Shown piece by piece: positions 9,375 to 17,837 of a DNA stretch of 25,619 nt. The translations under genes and the position numbers were made by a program. This DNA comes from a virus: positions 1 to 25,619 of IMG/VR virus record IMGVR_UViG_3300049783_000596. One strand, given 5' to 3'. Each line of letters opens with the position of its first letter. Position 1 is the stretch's first letter. The notes under the pieces were generated by a model. The model did not search any database. It worked only from the letters and a program-made list of their open reading frames with translations, and was not told where the DNA came from.

Positions 9375-12300
9375 TGCTTACAACAATACGACAAGGTATA
9401 GTATCAAAGCAAGAGTCCATTAGGTTTATAGCACTCTCCAATGGGAATGTTAACCTTAATGCGGATTCTTCGCCTACCATATTTACTCTGGCCCACGGTG
9501 TAACCGATTATTTACATACCGAACTTGAGACTGTAGCGAATGCATGGGTTGGGCCTTTTTCAAGAACATCAAATTATTGGTTATATGTTGATATAGATAC
9601 TACTACTGCTGTGCGAACATTTGGTAAGACCACACTTGAACCAACCTTCGGACGAACACAACCAACCAAGCCAAGTAAAGATCAACACTTCTTTGACACA
9701 ACAATTAATAAGATGTTAGTGTGGACTGGTTCATACTGGAAAGAAAGAATAAGAGTATTTACATCCAACATATTAGCAGGGAAGATAGCTATATTAGATG
9801 TTGGTTCTCAGATAAAACTAAACCAAACACGGAAGGCTGGTGAGATAATATTTGATGTTAACGATGAACCCGTAATGAGGTCGTATGGTTCTTTCCTAAC
9901 ATCTGAAACTATAGTACATTCTTCGGAAAATCCTTCAAACTCATTTAAGCTTGAACAGTTCCAGATAAAGGCTAAGGCTATTGAAAATATTCCAAAATTT
10001 CACGCGGTAACATGGAAAGGACCATCCAAGTTAGGTGTGGCATCTTATATTGATATTGTGAATGGTCAATGTGTGGGTGTTTCTGTAAACGATATAATGA
10101 AGGATGATATTAATAAATTTGCAACAAGTGGGCACATTTACAATGGTGCTTGGAATTTTTCTAAGCCAGCCGGTACATTATTGTTTGTTGGGCTTTCAGG
10201 TGAGATAACTACAGATGTTCCAGATAACACATCAATTCAAATTGTGGGAAAGGTTGTTACACCGAATACAATATTCCTAGATATCCGTGATAGGTTAAAA
10301 ATAAATGCACCAGTTATATCACTAACACCAACACCAACAGCAACTGGAACGGTAACACCAACCCCAACTGCAACTGGAACGGTAACCCCAACCCTAACAG
10401 CTGCACCAACATTAACACCGACATTAACTCCAACATATACGCCAACCACAACATTAACTCCAAGTCCCACGGGCGTATCACTTCCAGTACTACGGCATTC
10501 AATAATAGACCCCAATCCACATTGGTTTAGTAATAATGATTCATTTGGGTATACTGTTTCAACATGGGGGAACTATGCCATCGTTGGTGCTCCAAAGGAA
10601 TCTTACGTTGGGACAGAGGACTTTGCCAGCGACAACGGAATAGCATATATTATAAATGTAAATAGTGGCGATGTTATTCGGACACTATACAACCCAAACG
10701 ATTACAGTTTCTCGGAGGGTGACGAGTTTGGCGCAGCAGTTGCAATGCATGGGAATCGCGCATTAATCTCAGCAATAGATGAAGAGACTGAGGCTAGTAG
10801 AGGTGCTGGTGTGGTATACATGTTTGACGTTGGCACTGGTGAAGTCACACTCACACTCAGGAATCCAAATTTGGACACAGCTAGTGAAGCCTTTGGTTCG
10901 GCAGTAGCATTGAGTGACGATTATTGTGTTATAGGGGCTTATAGGGTTGGTGACTTTAACGATGGTGAGGCATATGTGTACAGCGCCAGCACCGGAACAT
11001 TATTACACACTCTAGTGAACCCAAACCCATACGGCCTTACAGCCTTTGATAATTTTGGGTTTGCTGTTGCCGCAAGTGGTAGATATGCAATAGTGGGGGC
11101 ACCATATGAGGACAATGGTGGTGTGGTGTATGTGTATGATATGCTAGGAACGACACCCGCAACGCCAACACACACGATATTAAATCCAAACCTTAATGGT
11201 ACAACTGTTAATGGCACATTAGTTGGTGATAGATTTGGAAACGCGGTTGCAATTGATGGAAACTATCTTATTGTTGGTGCACCGGATGAAGTTAATGCAC
11301 TTGCCGCCAAGGTGGGTGCAATATACATATATGACCTCACTAGTGGAACCCCAACATTAACATACTCCATCCCAAGTTACAATAACACCACAGGTGGTGA
11401 ATTTGGGTCGAGTGTTAGCCTTAGTGGGAATTACGCAGTCGTTGGTGCAACTGAGGGCAACATATATGGCATGGCATATTTAATTAATGTTACAACTGGG
11501 CTGTTGGAGTACACATTCGATTACCCCGGAACAGGGGATGCAAACCAATCGTGGTTTGGGTTTAGTGTAAGCATATCCAATGAAACTGTTATAGTAGGTG
11601 CACCATATGAATCAAACAACACACTTTCTCAATATGGTGGGGCATCATACATATACAACATATTAACAGTTTCAAACGTGCCAGCATACACACCGGCAAC
11701 CACAAATACGGTAACACCAACACCGACTGCTTCATATAATTCGTACAGCTATACTTTGAATAACCCATATGCCGCACCTACAGACTTATTTTACGGGTAC
11801 GCTATCGCATTATACGGTGACTTGTTATGTGTGGGGGCACCTGCGTACAATAACAACAACGGGGAAGTATATGTATATGACATATTGACCGGTACTTTAT
11901 TAGAAACAATAAGCAACCCACTGGCATCAACCGATGAATTTGGTATGAGCTTGGAGATGAACGCAAATTACCTAATAATTAGGTCAGAAACTAATGTGTA
12001 TGCATATAACGCATCAACAAGGGCACTACTATTTACATTTAATGTTGCTGGCAGCAACTTGAGTGTGTATGGTCAACCATCTCGCGGGATTGGGTTAAGT
12101 GGAGCATTTTTAATAGTTGGTGACACACTATTTGATGGTGCAGCCGCAAATACGGGCAGGGCATACATATACGACATGGCTGGTGGTACACCGACCACCC
12201 CAATACACACGTTCGAGAACCCAAATGCTCATGGGACAGCACTTAATGATTATTTTGGTTCAGGTGTTGCAATGGATGGGAATAGTGTAATTATTGGTGC

Positions 12301-13615
12301 AATGCGAGAGAGTGAAGATGTTGTTATAACTGGTTTTTCTATTACGAATGGAAAAGCGTACATATATGACCTCACTAGTGGGACTCCGACTATTCCGGTA
12401 TACACATTAGATAATCCAACAAGTTCCACCGCATTATACTTTAATTATGATTATTTTGGGGCGTCCGTGGCTATCGAAGGTAATGTTATTGCGGTGGGCG
12501 CACCATTTGCAAGTCGAGAAGGACAAACAATATCAGGCAGTGTCTACCTATATGATGCATCAACGGGGGGGTTGACACGCACAATAAATAACCCGGCGGG
12601 TGAAGGATATAATGCCAGATTTGGCGCGTCGATAAAAATTTATGGCAGTAACTTAATGGTTGGCGCAGAAGCCCAGAAATCTCTTGAGGGTTCAACTGTG
12701 GGCAAGGCATACATATATGACATAGTAACGGGAGATTTGAAATACCAGTACGACAACCCTGTTACGGGTGGTGTTGTTGTTGGTACTACTTTTGACGGGT
12801 ACGCAGCATTTAATTACTTTGGGCACGGTATAGCAATATCTGAAAATTATGCAGTTGTGGGTGCATATAATACGGCATATGGTGAAAACTATGCATCATT
12901 TAATGACGGCACAGGGAGGGTATATGTGTATCGACATGTAATCGCAACACCAACACCAACACCAGCATCAACGCTTACACCAACACCAACGTTAACGGTA
13001 AATGCATCCGTAACACCGACAGTGACACCCACACCCACACCAGTGTACGAGTTCTTAAGTGGGGATATAATAGCTACTGTTGTGCCAGCTTCACAAGGTG
13101 ACATATATACCATGCCCAATAGTAATGTTTATCATAGATACCTATTAATAGCCACATATAGTTCTGCTGAAGTGTTGGCTATTACTGGTGGCAATACTAC
13201 TGTAAATATACTGGGCATGGAGTTTGACGTGGATCTACAACCAGATAACCAACCGTTCCCTGATTACGGGATTGGTATGAAACTAACAACAAATGATATA
13301 ACGCTTGACAATTCAGGGACAAACGGTGGCACGTTCACAATAGTAAAATCACCCTCACCTGAAAGCTTTACTACTGGAGTTGTTAAGGAGTTCACGTTTG
13401 ATACCCCATTGCAGTGGACAGAAGGCAACAATTTGGTAGTATCGTGGGCTTGGGGTGACACCACAGCTTGGACTAATACTGGATACACACCATCGGGTGC
13501 CGGGATAATGTATATAAATGGTCTGGATACTGCGGGTACATTTGCCGTGGATGACCCGGCTGATTGGAGTGAGCCATGGCGACCAGTATTCAGGTTGAAG
13601 CTGTCACCAGTGTAA
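9374..13615 (+). CDS. Fibre/adhesin with two tandem seven-bladed FG-GAP-like beta-propellers
   Basis: This 1413-residue protein is probably a tail-attached host-recognition fibre. Domain order: N-terminal adaptor (about 1-313) homologous to the two paralogs; Pro-Thr hinge (about 314-372); propeller 1 (about 375-770); short Pro-Thr hinge (about 773-788); propeller 2 (about 790-1190); Pro-Thr hinge (about 1190-1224); C-terminal domain (about 1225-1413). Each propeller has seven repeats of the pattern D.FG..VA..G.Y.IVGAP ... G.AY.YD..TG.L..T..NPN, for example DNFGFAVAASGRYAIVGAP and GDRFGNAVAIDGNYLIVGAP (each 20 residues or fewer). This is the FG-GAP repeat family known from integrin alpha chains and bacterial surface proteins; the integrin-type DxDxDG calcium loops are not evident. 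The C-terminal domain has PDYGIGMKLTT, PSPESFT and WAWG, shared with the next fibre. The start at 9374 is supported by N-terminal alignment to the paralogs. A late promoter lies just upstream. Receptor binding is inferred. Confidence 0.85.
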   Translation: MLTTIRQGIVSKQESIRFIALSNGNVNLNADSSPTIFTLAHGVTDYLHTELETVANAWVGPFSRTSNYWLYVDIDTTTAVRTFGKTTLEPTFGRTQPTKPSKDQHFFDTTINKMLVWTGSYWKERIRVFTSNILAGKIAILDVGSQIKLNQTRKAGEIIFDVNDEPVMRSYGSFLTSETIVHSSENPSNSFKLEQFQIKAKAIENIPKFHAVTWKGPSKLGVASYIDIVNGQCVGVSVNDIMKDDINKFATSGHIYNGAWNFSKPAGTLLFVGLSGEITTDVPDNTSIQIVGKVVTPNTIFLDIRDRLKINAPVISLTPTPTATGTVTPTPTATGTVTPTLTAAPTLTPTLTPTYTPTTTLTPSPTGVSLPVLRHSIIDPNPHWFSNNDSFGYTVSTWGNYAIVGAPKESYVGTEDFASDNGIAYIINVNSGDVIRTLYNPNDYSFSEGDEFGAAVAMHGNRALISAIDEETEASRGAGVVYMFDVGTGEVTLTLRNPNLDTASEAFGSAVALSDDYCVIGAYRVGDFNDGEAYVYSASTGTLLHTLVNPNPYGLTAFDNFGFAVAASGRYAIVGAPYEDNGGVVYVYDMLGTTPATPTHTILNPNLNGTTVNGTLVGDRFGNAVAIDGNYLIVGAPDEVNALAAKVGAIYIYDLTSGTPTLTYSIPSYNNTTGGEFGSSVSLSGNYAVVGATEGNIYGMAYLINVTTGLLEYTFDYPGTGDANQSWFGFSVSISNETVIVGAPYESNNTLSQYGGASYIYNILTVSNVPAYTPATTNTVTPTPTASYNSYSYTLNNPYAAPTDLFYGYAIALYGDLLCVGAPAYNNNNGEVYVYDILTGTLLETISNPLASTDEFGMSLEMNANYLIIRSETNVYAYNASTRALLFTFNVAGSNLSVYGQPSRGIGLSGAFLIVGDTLFDGAAANTGRAYIYDMAGGTPTTPIHTFENPNAHGTALNDYFGSGVAMDGNSVIIGAMRESEDVVITGFSITNGKAYIYDLTSGTPTIPVYTLDNPTSSTALYFNYDYFGASVAIEGNVIAVGAPFASREGQTISGSVYLYDASTGGLTRTINNPAGEGYNARFGASIKIYGSNLMVGAEAQKSLEGSTVGKAYIYDIVTGDLKYQYDNPVTGGVVVGTTFDGYAAFNYFGHGIAISENYAVVGAYNTAYGENYASFNDGTGRVYVYRHVIATPTPTPASTLTPTPTLTVNASVTPTVTPTPTPVYEFLSGDIIATVVPASQGDIYTMPNSNVYHRYLLIATYSSAEVLAITGGNTTVNILGMEFDVDLQPDNQPFPDYGIGMKLTTNDITLDNSGTNGGTFTIVKSPSPESFTTGVVKEFTFDTPLQWTEGNNLVVSWAWGDTTAWTNTGYTPSGAGIMYINGLDTAGTFAVDDPADWSEPWRPVFRLKLSPV
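10321..10490 (+). repeat. Pro-Thr hinge 1 of first fibre, with a tandem 30-bp repeat
   Basis: Codons for TPTPTATGTV repeat twice (10327-10356 and 10357-10386, differing at only a few bases), followed by degenerate LTPT repeats up to the first propeller blade. The hinge probably separates adaptor and propeller physically. Its repeated DNA is a likely site of slippage or recombination. Confidence 0.75.
11324..11346 (+). repeat. 23-bp block identical to 12359-12381 (blade duplication trace)
   Basis: This block, encoding the YIYDLTSG strand of a blade in propeller 1, is identical base for base to 12359-12381 in propeller 2. Most other blade sequences have diverged, so this suggests recent copying or gene conversion between the propellers. 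Confidence 0.7.
12359..12381 (+). repeat. 23-bp block identical to 11324-11346
   Basis: Second copy of the identical block, in a blade of propeller 2 (YIYDLTSG). The flanking bases differ within a few positions on both sides. Confidence 0.7.
12946..13047 (+). repeat. Pro-Thr hinge before the C-terminal domain, first fibre
   Basis: This acaccaac-type repeat DNA encodes TPTPTPAS...LTVNASVTPTVTPTPTPVY. The LTVNASVTPT core is almost identical at protein level to the matching hinge of the next fibre at 17108-17220, which shows that hinge and tip domain are inherited together. Confidence 0.75.
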
Positions 13616-13639
13616 TATATACCTAATAGGGAACACAAA

Positions 13640-13705
13640 ATGAATACACCAACAATTAGGATCAGTATTATAATAATGCAAACATATTATGTTAATATCA
13701 TTTAG
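13640..13705 (+). CDS. Possible 21-codon leader ORF overlapping the second fibre start
   Basis: ATG at 13640 has a fair ribosome site (AGGGA at 13628-13632, seven bases upstream) and opens a frame encoding a hydrophobic 21-residue peptide (MNTPTIRISIII...). It runs 17 bases past the ATG of the second fibre at 13689, which itself has no recognisable ribosome site. This arrangement could couple fibre translation to leader translation. No relative is known to me and it could be fortuitous. Confidence 0.3.
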   Translation: MNTPTIRISIIIMQTYYVNII

Positions 13706-16700
13706 GCAGGGGATAATATCCTATCAAACAACACCACCATACCTTGTGCTTTCAGGTGGGTTCGTTGACCTATTCACCGATTTATTACCAGTAGAATTAA
13801 CCTTCGCAGATAAAGACACAAATTACCTGCATGTGGAAAATGAAAACATTAGTGGTGCGTGGTCAGGACCATTTGATGTTGGGACTGACTATTGGTTATA
13901 CTGGGATATCTCCACCACTACTGGCATTAGAACATTCGGCACAACAACCCTAGAGCCGGTATATGGTAATCTAAAACCAACTAGTGCTGGGATAGGCCAA
14001 CATTACTTTGATACAGTAACAACTGATATGTCTGTTTGGGATGGCGATGATTGGGTAAGGAAAATACGAGTATTTGCTGGTAAAATAACATCAGGTACTA
14101 GTTTAGAAATATACTCTACTGGAACCCAAGTAGAAATACACGAAGATGTAATAATAGGTTACTTGTTGTTTGATAACACTGGGCCACTAACTCGTAAGAA
14201 TGGCACACTACTAACTACAGAATCACCTATTAACATAACAAGCAGCCCACACAATTCATATAAATCAGAAGTTGAACAACATATTGCACGTGCGGTCCAG
14301 TACATAGATAAATTTCAATTAGTATCGTTTAGGGAAAATAATGATATTGGAGCGGTATCTTCAGTTGTGCTAACATCGGGACCGTGCATAGGTATTGCCA
14401 TAGATAGCATACCTACTGGTGGCGTTGGCAATTATGTTACTGGTGGATATGTAAGCAACCCTATGTGGAACTTCACAAATGATCCGGGATCGCCAGTGTT
14501 TGTGGGTAAGGACGGTGAAGTAAGTGTGAGCTTATCACCTAGGATATCTCTGCAGCGAGTAGGCCAGATAGTTAATAGTACAACAATATTTCTTAATATA
14601 GAAGAAAGAATATTACTTACATCAGTAGCACTCACACCAACACAAACAGTAACACCAACACAAACAGTAACACCAACAGCGACGGTAACACAAACAGTAA
14701 CACCAACAGCGACGGTAACACAAACAGTAACACCAACTGTTACGCCCACTGGTGTAGTTCTTTCACCAACACCAACACCAACAACAGTGTACCTGCCCCC
14801 CATTGATAGTATTGCAAACCCAAACACTTATGGCAATTCTAGTGGTGATGGTTTTGGGGATAGTTCTAACTACGATGCACAGGATGTAAGAACCATTGAT
14901 GCTAATGCCAACTATATAGTTGTTGGCGCATATGGGCAGGGGACTGCAGAGTTCCCATCTAAGAAAATGGGAATGGTATATGTATTTGATGCAACAACAA
15001 GAGAATTGGTACACACATTAGAAAACCCAGAAGACAGAGTAATATACGTGTCCGGGTCGTCAACCCTTTATGCTGATGCCTTGTGGGGTTTTTCTGTGGC
15101 AATATCTAGTGATAACATAATTGCTATCGGGTCACCAAACATGAGGGTTTTTACTGTTAGTAATTACAACTTTAAAGGTGGGGTATATCTGTATGATATG
15201 GATAGTGTCACACCGACGGAACCATTCAAGTTTATAACAGATGGCATATCTGCTAATAATATCTACTTTGGCAGGAGCATTTCGTTTTATGGTGATAACC
15301 TCATTGTTCGGTCTGAATACTCGGGCCTAACTAGAAATGGGGCGGCATATAGATATTCAGTTCTAAACGATACTTTAACCCAAATCACCCAACTCGCGAA
15401 ACATAGGGTCGTAATACACGGCAATTTAATTGCAATAAATTACAATAATACCGAAACTAGAATATATGATACTAACCTTTCACTACTAACCACAGTTCCG
15501 TATGCTAGCCGCTATCTTACAATATATAATAATTATGTATTGATAAATGACCGTGTATATGATGTGGGTATAGGGAGTAATGTCTTATTATATTCTATAG
15601 TACCACCCACAGGATATGATACCATTAACACTACAGGAGTTATGAGTAATGGTAAATTAGTACTACCACTTATTGATCTAATAACTCAACGCGGGTGGGT
15701 TTTTGTATACGATTTGCCAACTGGTGCGTTTTTATTCAAAACACCACAGCCGGGTGCTGCCCAAATACCATACCTGAACGATACTGGGTACGGTTTCTTG
15801 GGAAAATCTATGGCTGCAATTGGCGACACATTTGTAATATCAGATAATCGAAATTCTGAAGCTGGAACGGAAGCAGGGCATGTCCATGTGTATGATCTTT
15901 CTGATAGGTTTGCTGCGATTTCACCAACACCAACACCAACACCAACCGTTACGCCACTAGCACAGCAGATAATACTGTACGAGAACGATGTCGAATCTAC
16001 AAATTACGAAATTTCTTCGGTGGCAATGTCAGATGCCTATCAAGTTATCGGTGAGTATGAAACTAACACAGTGTTTGTTCGTGATGCTATAACTGGCGAT
16101 TTATTACACACAATTACAAACCCCCTTGGTAATTTCGAATTTGGAGAAGTTGTTGCTGCCCATAATAATTATGTTGTTGTAAGTGGGCGTAGCGCAGTAA
16201 ACAACCGAATGATATTTGTATATGACATGGTTAGTGGAACCCCTACAGTACCAGTGACAACCATTACAAACCCAGAAGGCACTTTGTATAATTTTGGAGG
16301 AGTTACTAACAGCTTTGACGTTTCCGACACACATGTGATAGTCGGCTCATATGGATATAGTAGCAACACTGGGAGGGCATACATTTTTGATATAATTACG
16401 GGTGCATTAGTACAAACACTAAACCCAACATTTACGAGTGATCACTTCGGGTACGCGGTTGCAATATCAGGAAATTATGCATGCTGTGGTGCCCCAGCCA
16501 TCGGTCGCCTCACACCAAGAAGCTACATATTCAACGTTACTACGGGTGCACTGCTAACCACCCTAACAAAACCCGTGATTACCGGAAGGTATGCTGGGTA
16601 TAGTCTTTTTGGTACAAGTATGTCGATGGTGGGGGATTATTTGGCAATCGGTGCAAGCCAAGCATATTCAAACACTATACCATTTGCCCTTCAAGATAAG

Positions 16701-17792
16701 GAATCATTCTCAGGTGAGGTGCACCTTTTCCAACCATCCACGGGTGCATTAATACGATCTATAGTAAACCCAGATGCATACGGCAATGGGCCAATAGGTG
16801 ATAGGTTCGGCGCTGCCCTTGACATGAACAGTACGCATATCATTGTCGGCGCTAATAGGGAGGGTGATAATGATATAAAGGGAGCCTGTTATTTAATCAA
16901 CATATCAACCGGGGAAGCAGACTATCGATTTTTACATGAATATGCCAATATTAATGATGATGTTAGTGGTAATTTAAAAAATGTTTACGATTTTGGTAAA
17001 GATGTTGCCATATCAGACGCGGGGTATATGATTGTCGCATACGGCTACTTTACATCTTCCCTTAACAACATGATTAGTAATGTCTCATCATACTTATTTG
17101 CTGCGCCAACAGTTACACCGACGCAAACTGTTACCCAGACAGCAACCCCAACCCCAACCCCAACACTGACAGTAAATGCATCAGTAACCCCAACAATAAC
17201 CCCAACCCCAACCCCAGTGTACATCACGTGGTCAGGTGACATACTGTTGGCAGATGGTGTTAGTGGTAACCAAGACGCATCACCAGTAAACATATATTAT
17301 AGAAGAACCATAATCACAACCACGTATAGTGAGGCTGAATTGAGGGCGGCATTTGGGGCGAATGGCACGAGCAATTTAGTTATAAGTAAAATGAGATTCC
17401 TAGTAACTGAACAACCACTCTATCAACCGCTCCCAGATTACGGAATTGGTATGAAACTTACCACTTCGGGAATTACTACTAATACATCTGGCTCTGGGTT
17501 TACTGTAGTAAAGACCCCATCACCAGAAAGCTTTACTGCTGGGGAATACAAGGAATTCATACTAGATACCCCATTTACTTTGACTCCGGGGAATAACCTA
17601 TCAATAGCGTGGGCTTGGGGGCAATGCCCTGTAAATTGGAATGCAACTGGCAGGATGCCTATTGAAACAGTTAGTGGTGGGCTATCATTTTCGGATGAAA
17701 CTGATGACGGGGGGGCATATGTAGTCAATGACGGGGCGTTTAATACTTGGAATTATAGGCCAGTAATCCAATTAGAATTTACAATATTATAA
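13689..17792 (+). CDS. Second fibre/adhesin with two seven-bladed beta-propellers
   Basis: This 1367-residue paralog of the preceding fibre has the same architecture: adaptor (about 1-313), Pro-Thr hinge (about 314-370), propeller 1 (about 372-742), hinge with TPTPTPTVTP (about 742-758), propeller 2 (about 760-1137), hinge (about 1138-1178), C-terminal domain (about 1180-1367). Propeller 1 is degenerate: several of its seven blades lack FG and VGAP and keep only the hydrophobic strands (for example HGNLIAINYNN and MSNGKLVLPLI). Propeller 2 keeps clearer blades such as SDHFGYAVAISGNYACCGAP. The C-terminal domain shares PDYGIGMKLTT, VK.PSPESFT.G, KEF..DTPF and WAWG with the first fibre. The ATG is fixed by alignment of MLISFRQGIIS with the paralogs and by an in-frame stop 13 bases upstream. 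It is probably an alternative or co-assembled receptor-binding fibre; the role is inferred. Confidence 0.85.
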   Translation: MLISFRQGIISYQTTPPYLVLSGGFVDLFTDLLPVELTFADKDTNYLHVENENISGAWSGPFDVGTDYWLYWDISTTTGIRTFGTTTLEPVYGNLKPTSAGIGQHYFDTVTTDMSVWDGDDWVRKIRVFAGKITSGTSLEIYSTGTQVEIHEDVIIGYLLFDNTGPLTRKNGTLLTTESPINITSSPHNSYKSEVEQHIARAVQYIDKFQLVSFRENNDIGAVSSVVLTSGPCIGIAIDSIPTGGVGNYVTGGYVSNPMWNFTNDPGSPVFVGKDGEVSVSLSPRISLQRVGQIVNSTTIFLNIEERILLTSVALTPTQTVTPTQTVTPTATVTQTVTPTATVTQTVTPTVTPTGVVLSPTPTPTTVYLPPIDSIANPNTYGNSSGDGFGDSSNYDAQDVRTIDANANYIVVGAYGQGTAEFPSKKMGMVYVFDATTRELVHTLENPEDRVIYVSGSSTLYADALWGFSVAISSDNIIAIGSPNMRVFTVSNYNFKGGVYLYDMDSVTPTEPFKFITDGISANNIYFGRSISFYGDNLIVRSEYSGLTRNGAAYRYSVLNDTLTQITQLAKHRVVIHGNLIAINYNNTETRIYDTNLSLLTTVPYASRYLTIYNNYVLINDRVYDVGIGSNVLLYSIVPPTGYDTINTTGVMSNGKLVLPLIDLITQRGWVFVYDLPTGAFLFKTPQPGAAQIPYLNDTGYGFLGKSMAAIGDTFVISDNRNSEAGTEAGHVHVYDLSDRFAAISPTPTPTPTVTPLAQQIILYENDVESTNYEISSVAMSDAYQVIGEYETNTVFVRDAITGDLLHTITNPLGNFEFGEVVAAHNNYVVVSGRSAVNNRMIFVYDMVSGTPTVPVTTITNPEGTLYNFGGVTNSFDVSDTHVIVGSYGYSSNTGRAYIFDIITGALVQTLNPTFTSDHFGYAVAISGNYACCGAPAIGRLTPRSYIFNVTTGALLTTLTKPVITGRYAGYSLFGTSMSMVGDYLAIGASQAYSNTIPFALQDKESFSGEVHLFQPSTGALIRSIVNPDAYGNGPIGDRFGAALDMNSTHIIVGANREGDNDIKGACYLINISTGEADYRFLHEYANINDDVSGNLKNVYDFGKDVAISDAGYMIVAYGYFTSSLNNMISNVSSYLFAAPTVTPTQTVTQTATPTPTPTLTVNASVTPTITPTPTPVYITWSGDILLADGVSGNQDASPVNIYYRRTIITTTYSEAELRAAFGANGTSNLVISKMRFLVTEQPLYQPLPDYGIGMKLTTSGITTNTSGSGFTVVKTPSPESFTAGEYKEFILDTPFTLTPGNNLSIAWAWGQCPVNWNATGRMPIETVSGGLSFSDETDDGGAYVVNDGAFNTWNYRPVIQLEFTIL
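14635..14785 (+). repeat. Pro-Thr hinge 1 of second fibre, with perfect tandem repeats
   Basis: An 18-bp unit is repeated exactly (14635-14652, 14653-14670), followed by a 30-bp unit repeated exactly (14671-14700, 14701-14730). They encode TPTQTV and TPTATVTQTV steps. Perfect copies indicate recent expansion by slippage or unequal exchange, and the hinge length probably varies between relatives. Confidence 0.85.
15919..15960 (+). repeat. Short Pro-Thr hinge between the two propellers, second fibre
   Basis: accaacacc repeats encode SPTPTPTPTVTP and separate the degenerate first propeller from the second. The first fibre has a matching short tract near 11690-11736. Confidence 0.7.
17108..17220 (+). 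repeat. Pro-Thr hinge before the C-terminal domain, second fibre
   Basis: accccaacc-type repeats encode VTPTQTVTQTATPTPTPTL followed by TVNASVTPT and TPTPTPVY, matching the equivalent hinge in the first fibre at 12946-13047. Confidence 0.75.
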
Positions 17793-17837
17793 CCGGCTAA
17801 GGCACGAACGCAATATATAAAGGATGAGGATCATAAC

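Noticed and set aside
10491-12940. Integrin-type calcium-binding loops in the propellers
   Set aside because: No DxDxDG-type loops are visible in the blades; only the FG and GAP parts of the repeat are present.
14635-14730. CRISPR-like array because of regularly repeated units
   Set aside because: The units are direct tandem repeats without spacers and encode an in-frame Pro-Thr hinge.
9374-17792. Diversity-generating retroelement acting on the fibres
   Set aside because: No reverse transcriptase gene or template/variable repeat pair with adenine-specific differences is seen in the window; the repeats present are low-complexity hinges and blades.
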